Shown piece after piece: positions 1-7,778 of a DNA stretch of 39,705 nt. Positions within the stretch are counted from its first letter, which is position 1. Each line of letters starts with the position of its first letter. This DNA comes from Comamonadaceae bacterium (GTDB lineage: Bacteria; Pseudomonadota; Gammaproteobacteria; Burkholderiales; Burkholderiaceae_C), in assembly GCA_015999985.1 (NCBI GenBank), contig JAECRA010000039.1:1-39705 (forward strand). Reading direction: 5' to 3'. The position numbers and the translations under genes are program-made. A model generated the notes under the pieces. It was given only the letters and a program-made list of their open reading frames with translations. It searched no databases and was not told the origin of the DNA.

Positions 1-53
<53 letters not shown>

Positions 54-72
54 GTCCGGTGTCGAGCCTCGA

Positions 73-103
73 AGTATACGATGAAAATCAGCCCTTACGC
101 AAA
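73..103 (-). promoter_or_regulatory. Candidate promoter of the tRNA-Ala gene
   Basis: On the minus strand a TATACT -10 hexamer (bases 78 to 73) lies about 20 nt before the tRNA 5' end. A weak TTGCGT -35 (103 to 98) lies at a long 19-nt spacing and overlaps the 3' end of gltX. The -10 is good and the -35 poor, so read-through from gltX is also possible. Confidence 0.3.
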
Positions 104-1500
104 TTGGCTAAAACTTTTTTGGAATCTTGCAGTGCCAGTACGGCATCGACCGAAGGCGTCTGCGGCGTGCCCATGGTGAGTACGCGCACTGGCATGGCCA
201 ATTGAGGCATTTTGAGGCTGTGAGTGGCCAGCGTTTGCTTGATGGCTGCGGCTATGGAAGCTTTGTCCCAGGTGGCGGTTTTTTCCAGAAGATCGGCCAG
301 CGTGGCCAGTGCAGGCCTTACAGCCTCAGTGACATGTGTTGCCAAATCTTCCTGACTGGGCTGCACTTCTGTATAGAAGGCTTTGGCCCAGTTGGCCAGG
401 GCCACGGTGGTTTCGCAACGGTCTTTGAACAGGCCGCAAATGGTCGGCAGGCGTTCGTCCGCAGTGACCCCCTGCTTCTCCAGCTGTGCGGCGACCAAGC
501 CCGCCAGAGCTGCATCGTCCATGGCTTTCAGGTGTTGGGCATTGACCCAACGAAGCTTGGCTTCGTCAAACTGCGCAGCACTTCTGCCCAGATGGTCAAG
601 GTTGAACCATTCAAGAAACTGCTGACGGCTGAAGATTTCGTCGTCGCCGTGGCTCCAACCCAGGCGCGCCAGGTAGTTCACCATGGCATCTGCCAAGAAG
701 CCTTCGTCGCGGTACTGAGTCACAGGCTTTGCACCATTGCGCTTGCTCATTTTTTCGCCTTGCTCATTCAGAACAGTGGGCAAATGTGCATAGATCGGAA
801 CTTCATGGCCAAGCGCCTGGAAGATATTGATCTGTCGTGGTGTGTTGTTAACGTGGTCGTCCCCGCGGATCACGTGGGTGATACGCATGTCGATGTCGTC
901 CACCACCACGCAAAAATTGTAGGTGGGCGTACCGTCCGGACGGGCAATGACCAGATCGTCCAACTCAGCGTTGGCAATCTCGATGCGGCCTTTGACCTTG
1001 TCCTCCCACGCCACCACGCCATCCAGTGGATTGCGAAAGCGCAGCACCGGCTTGACACCTTCTGGTACTGGCGGCAGCGTCTTGCCAGGCTCAGGGCGCC
1101 AAGTGCCGTCATAGCGAGGCTTTTGTTTGGTAGCCATCTGACGCTCGCGCAAGGCATCCAGCTCCGCCACGCTCGTATAGCACGGGTAGACATGGCCCGC
1201 AGCCTGCAATTGGGCCAATACTTCCTTGTAGCGATCCATGCGCTGCATCTGATAGAACGGGCCTTCGTCATGGTCGAGCCCAAGCCAGGCCATGCCCTCT
1301 ACGATGACATCAACCGCCGCCTGCGAGGAACGTTCCAGATCCGTGTCTTCAATGCGAAGAATGAAATCGCCACCCTGCGAACGCGCAAATGCCCACGGAT
1401 ACAAGGCCGAGCGAATATTGCCCAAGTGAATGAAACCGGTTGGCGATGGGGCGAAACGAGTACGAATACGCTGAGCAGTTGAGGACGGGTTATCTGACAT
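88..1500 (-). CDS. gltX: Glutamyl-tRNA synthetase
   Basis: Class I aminoacyl-tRNA synthetase (470 aa) that charges tRNA(Glu) with glutamate in the cytosol. The N-terminus carries the [11 protein letters not shown] form of the HIGH motif, followed by LRIEDTD, and the KMSKR loop appears as EKMSKRNGA in the middle. The C-terminal half is the all-helical anticodon-binding region. Length is normal for bacterial GltX. I place the start at the ATG at 1500 (MSDNP); an in-frame TTG lies two codons upstream at 1506, and no strong Shine-Dalgarno favours either. The gene follows metZ in the same direction after 67 bp, and tRNA-Ala comes next. The length and the Glu-type signature give no sign that it is a GlnRS. 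Whether it is discriminating or non-discriminating cannot be decided here. Confidence 0.97.
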   Translation of the reverse strand: MSDNPSSTAQRIRTRFAPSPTGFIHLGNIRSALYPWAFARSQGGDFILRIEDTDLERSSQAAVDVIVEGMAWLGLDHDEGPFYQMQRMDRYKEVLAQLQAAGHVYPCYTSVAELDALRERQMATKQKPRYDGTWRPEPGKTLPPVPEGVKPVLRFRNPLDGVVAWEDKVKGRIEIANAELDDLVIARPDGTPTYNFCVVVDDIDMRITHVIRGDDHVNNTPRQINIFQALGHEVPIYAHLPTVLNEQGEKMSKRNGAKPVTQYRDEGFLADAMVNYLARLGWSHGDDEIFSRQQFLEWFNLDHLGRSAAQFDEAKLRWVNAQHLKAMDDAALAGLVAAQLEKQGVTADERLPTICGLFKDRCETTVALANWAKAFYTEVQPSQEDLATHVTEAVRPALATLADLLEKTATWDKASIAAAIKQTLATHSLKMPQLAMPVRVLTMGTPQTPSVDAVLALQDSKKVLANLRKG

Positions 1501-1567
1501 GTTCAATTCTTTGGGCCGCCTGGGCGGCTGGCGATCACATTAAGTTAGGGCGTGAGCACGCGCTAAC

Positions 1568-2806
1568 TCAGACGATGGAGGTGCAACTATCCAGCCCGCG
1601 AAGGAGGTCGGTCTGAATATCGGGAACGTGTTCCAGGCCAACAGCAAGGCGGATCAGGCCTTGCACTACACCAGCAGCCTGCCGCTGTTCTTCCGAGAGA
1701 CGGCCATGTGACGTGCTCGCGGGATGGCTGATGAGGGTTTTGACGTCGCCCAGGTTAGTGGCAATGCTGCAGACACGAGCGCTGTCAATGACATGGAAGG
1801 CGCGAGCGCGAGTTTGCTCTGGCGAGTCGCCGCGCACACTGAAAGCAATGACGGCGCCGCCAGTGCCGGACTGCTGCGCCATCGCAAGTGCGTGCTGAGG
1901 GTGCGACGGCAGACCAGGGTAGAAAACGCGCTCAATGGCCGGATGGCTCTCCAGCCAGGTGGCAATCTGCAGCGCGTTAGCGCTTTGCGCCTTGACGCGA
2001 AGCGACAGAGTTTCAAGCCCCTTGGTGACCACCCAGGCGTTGAATGGTGAAAGCACCATGCCTGCGGATCTGATCAAGGGTGCAAATATCTGATCGACAT
2101 ATTTGCTTGACCCACAGATGGCACCTGCCATCACACGGCCTTGACCATCCAGGAATTTGGTGCCGGAATGGATCACCAGGTCAGCGCCCAGGGCAATTGG
2201 GCGCTGCAGCACGGGAGTGGCAAAGCAATTGTCCACAGCCAGCACCGCCCCTGCCTCATGCGCGATGGCCGCCAGGGCGGCTATGTCACACACTTCAGTC
2301 AATGGGTTGGTCGGCGTTTCTGCAAAGAGAAGACGGGTGTTGGGCTTGACCGCCGCCTTCCATGCGGCAGTGTCGGTTTGCGAAACAAACGAGGTTTCCA
2401 CACCGAACTTGGCGAAATCGGTTCCAAACATCTTGATGGTGGAACCAAACATCGACTGCGAACAAATTACGTGGTCGCCGGCCTTGAGCAGGCCCATGCC
2501 CATCAAGAGAATGGCCGACATGCCACTTGCAGTGGCAACAGCGCTCTCGGCGCCCTCAAGTGCAGCCAATCGGCGCTCGAAAGCGGTGACCGAGGGATTG
2601 CCCGTACGCGTGTAGGTATAGCCCTCTTCCTGGCTGGCAAACCGGCGAGCAGAAGTTTCGGCATCAGGCTGCACAAAACAGCTGGTGACGTACATCGCCT
2701 CAGAATGCTCGCCATATTGGCTTCGGGGTACGGTCACACGCACCGCCAGGGTATCCGGGTGCAGGCCCTCGGGCAGATCAGGAGAGGGTTTGAGAACGGA
2801 GTTCAT
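1568..2806 (-). CDS. metZ: O-succinylhomoserine sulfhydrylase
   Basis: PLP-dependent enzyme of the Cys/Met metabolism family (412 aa). It makes homocysteine directly from an O-acylhomoserine and sulfide in methionine synthesis. The PLP lysine is K217 in HSGTKFLDGQG. The phosphate-binding segment ATASGMSAIL (about residues 91-100) and the FAETPTNP motif (about 161-168) are intact. Sequence character and position after purF match metZ of beta- and gammaproteobacteria rather than cystathionine synthase, but substrate preference (succinyl versus acetyl ester) cannot be proved from sequence. It starts at an ATG with a GGAAG-like ribosome site nine bases upstream. It lies 24 bp after purF in the same direction, so co-transcription is likely. 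Confidence 0.93.
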   Translation of the reverse strand: MNSVLKPSPDLPEGLHPDTLAVRVTVPRSQYGEHSEAMYVTSCFVQPDAETSARRFASQEEGYTYTRTGNPSVTAFERRLAALEGAESAVATASGMSAILLMGMGLLKAGDHVICSQSMFGSTIKMFGTDFAKFGVETSFVSQTDTAAWKAAVKPNTRLLFAETPTNPLTEVCDIAALAAIAHEAGAVLAVDNCFATPVLQRPIALGADLVIHSGTKFLDGQGRVMAGAICGSSKYVDQIFAPLIRSAGMVLSPFNAWVVTKGLETLSLRVKAQSANALQIATWLESHPAIERVFYPGLPSHPQHALAMAQQSGTGGAVIAFSVRGDSPEQTRARAFHVIDSARVCSIATNLGDVKTLISHPASTSHGRLSEEQRQAAGVVQGLIRLAVGLEHVPDIQTDLLRGLDSCTSIV

Positions 2807-2830
2807 CGAATGGGACTTCCAGGGGCTTCT

Positions 2831-4339
2831 TCAAGCCGATGTGGCATTTGGCAGCGACAGGCGGGAAGTGTCCTCCTCGCCCTCTTGCTGCGGAGTCACT
2901 CGTTTTTCGTTCAAACGGGCGATGTCGCCGTCTGTGATGTCACCGGTCACATAGATACCGTCAAAGCATGAGGAGTCGAAACCGGCGATGTTCGGATTGA
3001 GCGAACCCACAGCCAGCTTCATCGCTTCGACGTCCTGATAGATCAGGGCGTCCGCACCGATGAGTTGCCGCACTTCCTCCTGCGTACGCCCATGGGCCAC
3101 CAACTCCTCCTTGGTAGGCATGTCGATGCCGTAAACGTTGGGAAAGCGAACCGGCGGCGCGGCACTGGCCAGGTAAACCTTGAGCGCGCCAGCCTCACGT
3201 GCCATTTGCACAATCTCTCGGGAGGTAGTGCCACGTACGATGGAATCGTCTACCAGGAGCACATTGCGGCCTTCAAACTCACTGGAAATGGCGTTGAGCT
3301 TCTGCCGCACCGAGCGCGCGCGAACCGACTGCCCGGGCATGATGAACGTGCGACCCACATAGCGATTCTTCACAAAGCCTTCGCGGTAGGGCTTGCCAAG
3401 GAGGTGAGCCAGCTCGGTGGCGCTGGGACGGCTGGACTCCGGGATGGGAATCACGACATCGATCTCATTGGGCGGCACCATAGAAATGACGCGCTTGGCC
3501 AGCGTCTGGCCCAGGTTCAGACGAGCCTGGTAGACAGAGATACCGTCGAGCACCGAGTCCGGGCGGGCAAGGTAGACAAACTCAAAGATACAGGGCGACA
3601 ACTGCGTGTGCTCCGTCGATTTTTTGGCGTGCATCGTGCCATCCAGCGTGACAAACACGGCTTCACCAGGAGCGACGTCTCGTTCGAAAACATGACCAGT
3701 TCCTTCAAGTGCAACCGATTCGCTGGCCACCATGACATTGCCGTCGCTACTGCGCCCGATGCACAAGGGTCGAATGCCATAGGGGTCACGGAATGCGAGC
3801 AGGCCATGACCCGCGATATGCGCAATCACTGCATACGATCCGCGAACCCTGCGATGGACACCGGCCACTGCCGTGAAAACCTCAGCCGCGCTCAGGCGAG
3901 TGCCACGTGTAGCTTTTTCCAGTTCGTGGGCCAGCACATTCAACAACACCTCAGAGTCGCTGTCGGTGTTGGTGTGCCTGTGATCTGTGTTGAACAGCTC
4001 GGATTTCTGCGCATGGGCGTTGGTCAGATTGCCGTTATGCACCATGACGATGCCGAAGGGCGCGTTCACGTAGAACGGCTGCGCCTCTTCCTCACTGGCG
4101 GCATTGCCAGCGGTGGGGTAGCGCACCTGCCCCAAGCCTGAGGTGCCGGGTAGTGCGCGCATGTTACGGGTACGAAATACGTCACGCACCATGCCTTTGG
4201 CCTTGTGCATGAAGAACTTGCGTTCATGCTGCGTGACGATGCCTGCGGCATCTTGTCCGCGATGTTGCAGCAGCAACAAAGCGTCGTAAATAAGCTGATT
4301 GACTGGTGCGTTGCTGACAACGCCGACGATGCCGCACAT
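2831..4339 (-). CDS. purF: Amidophosphoribosyltransferase
   Basis: First committed step of purine synthesis: PRPP plus glutamine gives 5-phosphoribosylamine (502 aa, cytosolic). The protein begins MCGIVGVV, so Cys2 becomes the N-terminal nucleophile of the Ntn glutaminase once Met is removed; there is no propeptide. The glutaminase domain covers about residues 2-235. The phosphoribosyltransferase domain follows, with the PRPP loop VLLVDDSIVRGTT at 360-372. It has the expected proteobacterial PurF length. The gene is preceded by cvpA, as in many proteobacteria, but here a 275-bp gap with strong inverted repeats separates the two, which suggests purF has its own control point. metZ follows closely. 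Confidence 0.97.
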   Translation of the reverse strand: MCGIVGVVSNAPVNQLIYDALLLLQHRGQDAAGIVTQHERKFFMHKAKGMVRDVFRTRNMRALPGTSGLGQVRYPTAGNAASEEEAQPFYVNAPFGIVMVHNGNLTNAHAQKSELFNTDHRHTNTDSDSEVLLNVLAHELEKATRGTRLSAAEVFTAVAGVHRRVRGSYAVIAHIAGHGLLAFRDPYGIRPLCIGRSSDGNVMVASESVALEGTGHVFERDVAPGEAVFVTLDGTMHAKKSTEHTQLSPCIFEFVYLARPDSVLDGISVYQARLNLGQTLAKRVISMVPPNEIDVVIPIPESSRPSATELAHLLGKPYREGFVKNRYVGRTFIMPGQSVRARSVRQKLNAISSEFEGRNVLLVDDSIVRGTTSREIVQMAREAGALKVYLASAAPPVRFPNVYGIDMPTKEELVAHGRTQEEVRQLIGADALIYQDVEAMKLAVGSLNPNIAGFDSSCFDGIYVTGDITDGDIARLNEKRVTPQQEGEEDTSRLSLPNATSA

Positions 4340-4418
4340 GATGGGTGCTGCTCCTAGGGTGAAAAAGTCGAAGTTCCGATTGTCAGGCCGAAGCCATATT
4401 CAAGCGGTCGTATTCTTT

Positions 4419-4480
4419 AAAAAATGGCGCCACGCAAAGGTTATTTCAAGCTCACAGGCAAACTGCGTGGCGTTGCCTGT
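4419..4480 (-). promoter_or_regulatory. purF leader: two interleaved inverted repeats plus U6 tract
   Basis: In the RNA made from the minus strand the order is ACAGGCAA, CGCCACGCA, gt, TTGCCTGT, 17 nt, TGCGTGGCG, cca, UUUUUU. ACAGGCAA pairs perfectly with TTGCCTGT (8 bp; positions 4480-4473 with 4461-4454). CGCCACGCA pairs perfectly with TGCGTGGCG (9 bp; 4472-4464 with 4436-4428). The helices interleave and leave no linker between the two 5' arms, so forming both fully is sterically hard. The 9-bp helix followed by six U residues looks like a terminator, with the 8-bp helix as its competitor. This suggests attenuation ahead of purF; a pseudoknot or small RNA is the alternative. No known riboswitch class was recognised. 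Confidence 0.5.
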
Positions 4481-4589
4481 AAACGCAGGAGGCTGTCAAC
4501 CGGCATCCTTCCAGATACGAAAAATGGGGACTAAACCCTGGCCAGCCTCGTTTTCACGGCCCGCCACCGGGTACGCGGACCTTGATTTT

Positions 4590-4614
4590 CCCCGCATTAA
4601 GCCAATGCGAGGGG
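4590..4614 (-). other. Hairpin directly after cvpA
   Basis: An inverted repeat with six paired bases CGCATT/AATGCG, extended by CCCC/GGGG across a one-base bulge, closes a 5-nt loop. It begins right at the cvpA stop codon. On the minus strand no U-run follows (the next bases are AAAATC), so it is a poor intrinsic terminator and may serve as an RNA 3' end stabiliser or partial terminator. Confidence 0.4.
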
Positions 4615-5103
4615 TCATGTCTGGAAATACTTTCCGACCGGCTCAGGCAGCATGGGGTGCAAGGCAATCAGCGCGTCACCCAGCCATTGGGCACTGATGG
4701 ACTCTTTCCACCAAACGGCATCGCGCGCCGGAGACATGCCTATGACAGCGGCCCCAACCAAAAGCAGCACCAGGCCTCGCGCGGCGCCGAATACGGCACC
4801 AAACACCCGATCCACGGGACGCATGCCCAGCGCCGAAGCGCCACGCCGGGCTGCCCAGGCGATCATTCCGCCCAGAAAAGCGGCAAATATGAACACCAGC
4901 GCGAAGCCGGCCGCATAGCGAACTCCTTCTACGGAATCACCCATGGGTAGCCATTCGCCCACCACCGGAGCTGCCCAACGCGCTGCAAAAAAGGCAAATA
5001 TCCAGCTTCCCAGGGCTAGCACTTCATACAAAAAGCCACGCCAAGCGCCCAGAAGCAGCGAGGCCACCGCCACCGTAAGGCAAATCCAGTCTACGCCGCT
5101 CAA
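4615..5103 (-). CDS. cvpA: CvpA family inner-membrane protein
   Basis: Membrane protein of 162 aa with four hydrophobic segments, roughly residues 8-26, 30-45, 63-84 and 108-125. This is the CvpA architecture (named for colicin V production in E. coli). Family members are tied to envelope homeostasis, and cvpA genes often precede purF, as here. The start appears to be TTG at 5103. It overlaps the stop codon of the upstream SPOR gene as TTGA, a four-base overlap that implies translational coupling. No good ATG lies nearby. The C-terminal tail of about 35 residues is soluble. Molecular function is not established for the family. Confidence 0.88.
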   Translation of the reverse strand: MSGVDWICLTVAVASLLLGAWRGFLYEVLALGSWIFAFFAARWAAPVVGEWLPMGDSVEGVRYAAGFALVFIFAAFLGGMIAWAARRGASALGMRPVDRVFGAVFGAARGLVLLLVGAAVIGMSPARDAVWWKESISAQWLGDALIALHPMLPEPVGKYFQT

Positions 5104-6053
5104 AGCGAAAGAATGGAAGCCGGCAAGCCGGATTTTTTGATCGCCGCGGCGGCTTTGTCAGCTTCTTCGCGGCTGGCATACGGCCCGACCCTGACGCGGA
5201 TGCGTTTGCCCTGAGGCGTATCGACTTCCTGCGTATATGTCTTGACGCCAGCACGCTCCGCCTTGCTGCGCGCCTCGCGTGCGGAATTGGCATCTGCAAA
5301 TGCACCAACCTGAACGATAAAACGTCCGCCTGCAGGCGCCGCCGCAGGTTTGGCTTCGGTCTTGGCTTCAGGCTTGGCGGCAGCAACCCTTTCAGGACTG
5401 CGGCCTTCAAGCAACGCGCGGGCGCGGGCAGCTTCGTCAGCGCGAACCCGCGCTTCAGCTGTAGTTCGCTCCGCGCTTTCGCGGGAAGGCGTTTCGCTGG
5501 CACGTGCAGGCACAGGGGTGGGAGGCGGCTTGCGCTCCACGGGTTTTTCTGCCGGTTTCTCTACTGGCCTTTCCGCTGGTTTTTCCACCGGCTTTTCCAC
5601 CGGCTTGACGGGTGGCTTTTCTGCAGGTTTTTCCGGCGCAGGCTCGCTTGGCTTCTCAGTGCGAGATGGCACTGGCACAAGTTGCTGGCGCGGGGCGCTG
5701 CTTTCAGTGACCATTTCCTCGCGCGCGTCCAGGCTCGATGACGCCGTGACCTGGCCAGCGTGCGCAGGCGTAGATGGTGAGGATGGCGCCCCAAGGGGTG
5801 CTACACGGTCACGATCCGGAATGGTGATGGGGACGTCCATCGCCACCGGGCGAGGCTGTGTATCAAAAAGTATGGGAAAGGTGATGACGGCAATGCCAAC
5901 CAGCACGGCCGCTCCTATGAGCCGGTAGCGTGCCCGACGCCGCAGCGTTTCCACGGTCTCCGTTGGAGTAGCAACCCCCTTGGAGGACCTGCGTCCTGTA
6001 GGAGGGAGGGAATCAGTAGGCTGACCGCGCAGCCGGAACTTGAAAAACGCCAT
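5100..6053 (-). CDS. SPOR domain cell-division protein (DedD-like)
   Basis: Bitopic inner-membrane protein of 317 aa. A basic cytoplasmic N-terminus (1-43, RRRARYR) precedes one membrane helix (about 44-61). A long Pro/Lys/Glu-rich periplasmic linker follows, including EKP-type repeats at 133-175 and an Ala/Glu/Lys-rich stretch at 192-235. The C-terminal SPOR domain (243-317, beginning GGRFIVQVGAF) binds denuded peptidoglycan glycans at the division septum in characterised members. The order folC–SPOR–cvpA matches E. coli dedD, so a septal role is likely, although the linker differs from E. coli DedD. The ATG start lies 3 bp after folC, consistent with one operon. Confidence 0.9.
   Translation of the reverse strand: MAFFKFRLRGQPTDSLPPTGRRSSKGVATPTETVETLRRRARYRLIGAAVLVGIAVITFPILFDTQPRPVAMDVPITIPDRDRVAPLGAPSSPSTPAHAGQVTASSSLDAREEMVTESSAPRQQLVPVPSRTEKPSEPAPEKPAEKPPVKPVEKPVEKPAERPVEKPAEKPVERKPPPTPVPARASETPSRESAERTTAEARVRADEAARARALLEGRSPERVAAAKPEAKTEAKPAAAPAGGRFIVQVGAFADANSAREARSKAERAGVKTYTQEVDTPQGKRIRVRVGPYASREEADKAAAAIKKSGLPASILSL
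5529..5657 (-). repeat. EKP-type low-complexity repeat in the SPOR protein linker
   Basis: Residues 133-175 repeat units such as PVEKP, PAEKP and PAERP about nine times, giving a short-period near-repeat in the DNA. Such proline-rich charged linkers form stiff extended spacers that reach from the membrane to the murein layer. Repeat number is a likely spot for length variation between strains. Confidence 0.75.
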
Positions 6054-6056
6054 GTA

Positions 6057-7346
6057 TTAGTCGCCAGTTCGGCCAGCATGAAGGCGGGGCACGCCGTGCC
6101 TCAGCACATCTCCCACCGTGAAGAACGAACCGAATACTACGATTCTATCAGCGGGGGTGGCGGCAGCCGCCGCAGCTTGCAATGCACTCTGTGGATCTGG
6201 GTGAATGCTGAAACCAGCATCTTTGCGGCGTGTGGCCTGTTGCCAGGCCGCCTGCAGCGCGGCGCCCTTCGCCGCACGAGGCGTCGGCAGGTCTGTAAAG
6301 TACCAGCGATCAATGATGGGGTCCATGCGTGCAAGCATGGGAGCGAGGTCTTTGTCTGCCATCGCACCAAACACCGCGTGCGTTGTAGGCGCGAAGCCCA
6401 TGGCATCCAGGTTAAGGGCCAGCGCCGCAACGGAGTGCGGGTTGTGTGCAACATCCAACACCAAAGTCGGCTGGCCCGGCACCACCTGGAAACGACCCGG
6501 CAATTGCACCAGAGCCAGGCCGCTGCGCACGGCTTGAGCTGTTACCGGCAAGCGAGAACGCATGGATTCCAATGCTGCCAGCACTCCGGACGCATTGATG
6601 AGCTGATTGGCCCCCCGCAGCGCCGGATAAGCCAACCCGGCATAACGCCTTCCACGCCCGGCCCACCCCCATTGCTGGGGATCTCCGTTGTAATTGAAAT
6701 CTCGACCCAGCAGCCAGGCATCTGCGCCGATCTCCCGGGCGCGGTCGATCACACTCTGCGGAGGAACCGGGTCACTGATGATGGCGGGCCGGCCTGTACG
6801 CAAAATGCCGGCCTTCTCGAAGCCAATTTTCTCGCGGGTATCTCCCAACAATTCGGCGTGGTCAATGTCGATGCTGGTGATGATGGCGCAATCGGTATCG
6901 ATGATGTTCACCGCATCTAATCGCCCGCCCAGGCCAACCTCCAGGATCACCGCATCAAGGCCGGCATTGGCCAGGCAATGAAGAATGGCCAGGGTGGTGA
7001 ATTCAAAGTAACTAAGGGTAACGTCCCCTCTCGCCGACTCCACCTTCTCGAAAGCGGAGATCAGCTTTTCTGCCTTGACGGGCTCACCATGAAGGCGGCA
7101 ACGCTCTTCGAAATCCACAAGGTGCGGAGATGTAAAGACGCCAGTTCGCCAGCCAGCTCGCTCCAGCACAGATTCAAGCATGGCGCAGGTGGAGCCCTTG
7201 CCATTGGTACCCGCCACGGTAAATACCGGGCAGGAAAAGCCGAGCGCCATTCGTTCGGCCACAGCGCGCACCCGGTCCAGACCCATGTCTATGGCCTTGG
7301 GATGCAGCTGCTCGGCATGTGCGAGCCAGTCTTCTAGAGTATTCAT
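6057..7346 (-). CDS. folC: Bifunctional dihydrofolate/folylpolyglutamate synthase
   Basis: Mur-ligase-family enzyme that joins glutamate to dihydropteroate and extends polyglutamate tails on folates (429 aa from the chosen start). The ATP loop is TVAGTNGKGSTCAM near the N-terminus. Other Mur-ligase signatures are visible: TSPHLVDFEERC, LEVGLGGRLDAVN, TSIDIDHAELLG and VLDVAHNPHS. I chose the ATG at 7346 (MNTLEDWLAHAEQ) because the family starts with this helix; an ATG eight codons upstream at 7370 is possible. Neither has a clear Shine-Dalgarno. It heads the minus-strand unit folC–SPOR–cvpA and is divergent from the reductase gene at 7386. Confidence 0.95.
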   Translation of the reverse strand: MNTLEDWLAHAEQLHPKAIDMGLDRVRAVAERMALGFSCPVFTVAGTNGKGSTCAMLESVLERAGWRTGVFTSPHLVDFEERCRLHGEPVKAEKLISAFEKVESARGDVTLSYFEFTTLAILHCLANAGLDAVILEVGLGGRLDAVNIIDTDCAIITSIDIDHAELLGDTREKIGFEKAGILRTGRPAIISDPVPPQSVIDRAREIGADAWLLGRDFNYNGDPQQWGWAGRGRRYAGLAYPALRGANQLINASGVLAALESMRSRLPVTAQAVRSGLALVQLPGRFQVVPGQPTLVLDVAHNPHSVAALALNLDAMGFAPTTHAVFGAMADKDLAPMLARMDPIIDRWYFTDLPTPRAAKGAALQAAWQQATRRKDAGFSIHPDPQSALQAAAAAATPADRIVVFGSFFTVGDVLRHGVPRLHAGRTGD

Positions 7347-7385
7347 ATAAAGGGATTTTCGCCGACGCATGGCATCATCGCCGCC

Positions 7386-7748
7386 ATGACCGCTTCCTTG
7401 ACCCTTTTCGGCATCCCTAATTGCGACACCGTGAAAAAATCACGCTCATGGCTGACCGCCCACGGCATCGAACATCACTTCCACGATTTCAAGAAGGAAG
7501 GCGTCCCGCCTGCCCACTTGGAACGATGGATACAAGCCGTGGGATGGGAGAAGGTTCTCAACCGTCAGGGCACCACGTGGCGTCGGCTTGATCCTGCAGC
7601 GCAAGCGGCTGTAGTCGACGGCAAAAGTGCCGCTGCCCTGATGCTGGAACAGCCCAGTGTCATAAAACGCCCAGTGGTTGAATGGTCGCAGGCGGCAGGC
7701 GACGTGACGGTAGGTTTCAATGCCGATCTTTGGCAGGACCGGCTTTAA
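7386..7748 (+). CDS. ArsC/Spx-family reductase-like protein (YffB type)
   Basis: A 120-aa thioredoxin-fold protein of the ArsC/Spx superfamily. The N-terminal active-site loop IPNCDTVKKSRSWL has a single cysteine in a CxxV arrangement, as in YffB, rather than the CxxC of Spx. The ending KRPVVEW is the family's RP cis-proline segment. YffB proteins are thought to be glutathione-dependent thiol reductases and not true arsenate reductases; the substrate is unknown. The ATG lies only 39 bp from the divergent folC start and lacks an evident ribosome-binding site. cls follows after about 30 bp in the same direction. Confidence 0.88.
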   Translation: MTASLTLFGIPNCDTVKKSRSWLTAHGIEHHFHDFKKEGVPPAHLERWIQAVGWEKVLNRQGTTWRRLDPAAQAAVVDGKSAAALMLEQPSVIKRPVVEWSQAAGDVTVGFNADLWQDRL

Positions 7749-7778
7749 CCCTGATCTCTTCACTCCAGGAAAATGAGC

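Noticed and set aside
127..1482. Long open frame of 451 codons opposite gltX
   Set aside because: It is the antisense shadow of a well-conserved synthetase gene; its translation is rich in His, Cys and Arg with no recognisable domain.
1515..1530. Small GC-rich hairpin between metZ and gltX
   Set aside because: Short stem and no U-run; not convincing as a terminator.
3065..4141. Long open frame of 358 codons opposite purF
   Set aside because: Antisense shadow of purF with no protein family features.
4494..4499. Perfect TTGACA on the minus strand upstream of purF
   Set aside because: No -10 hexamer lies at 16-18 bp; the bases there belong to the inverted repeat. Not enough for a promoter call.
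4340..4614. Idea that the cvpA-purF gap encodes a 6S-like or other known small RNA
   Set aside because: The interleaved short repeats do not form the long rod with central bubble expected of 6S RNA, and no known consensus was recognised.
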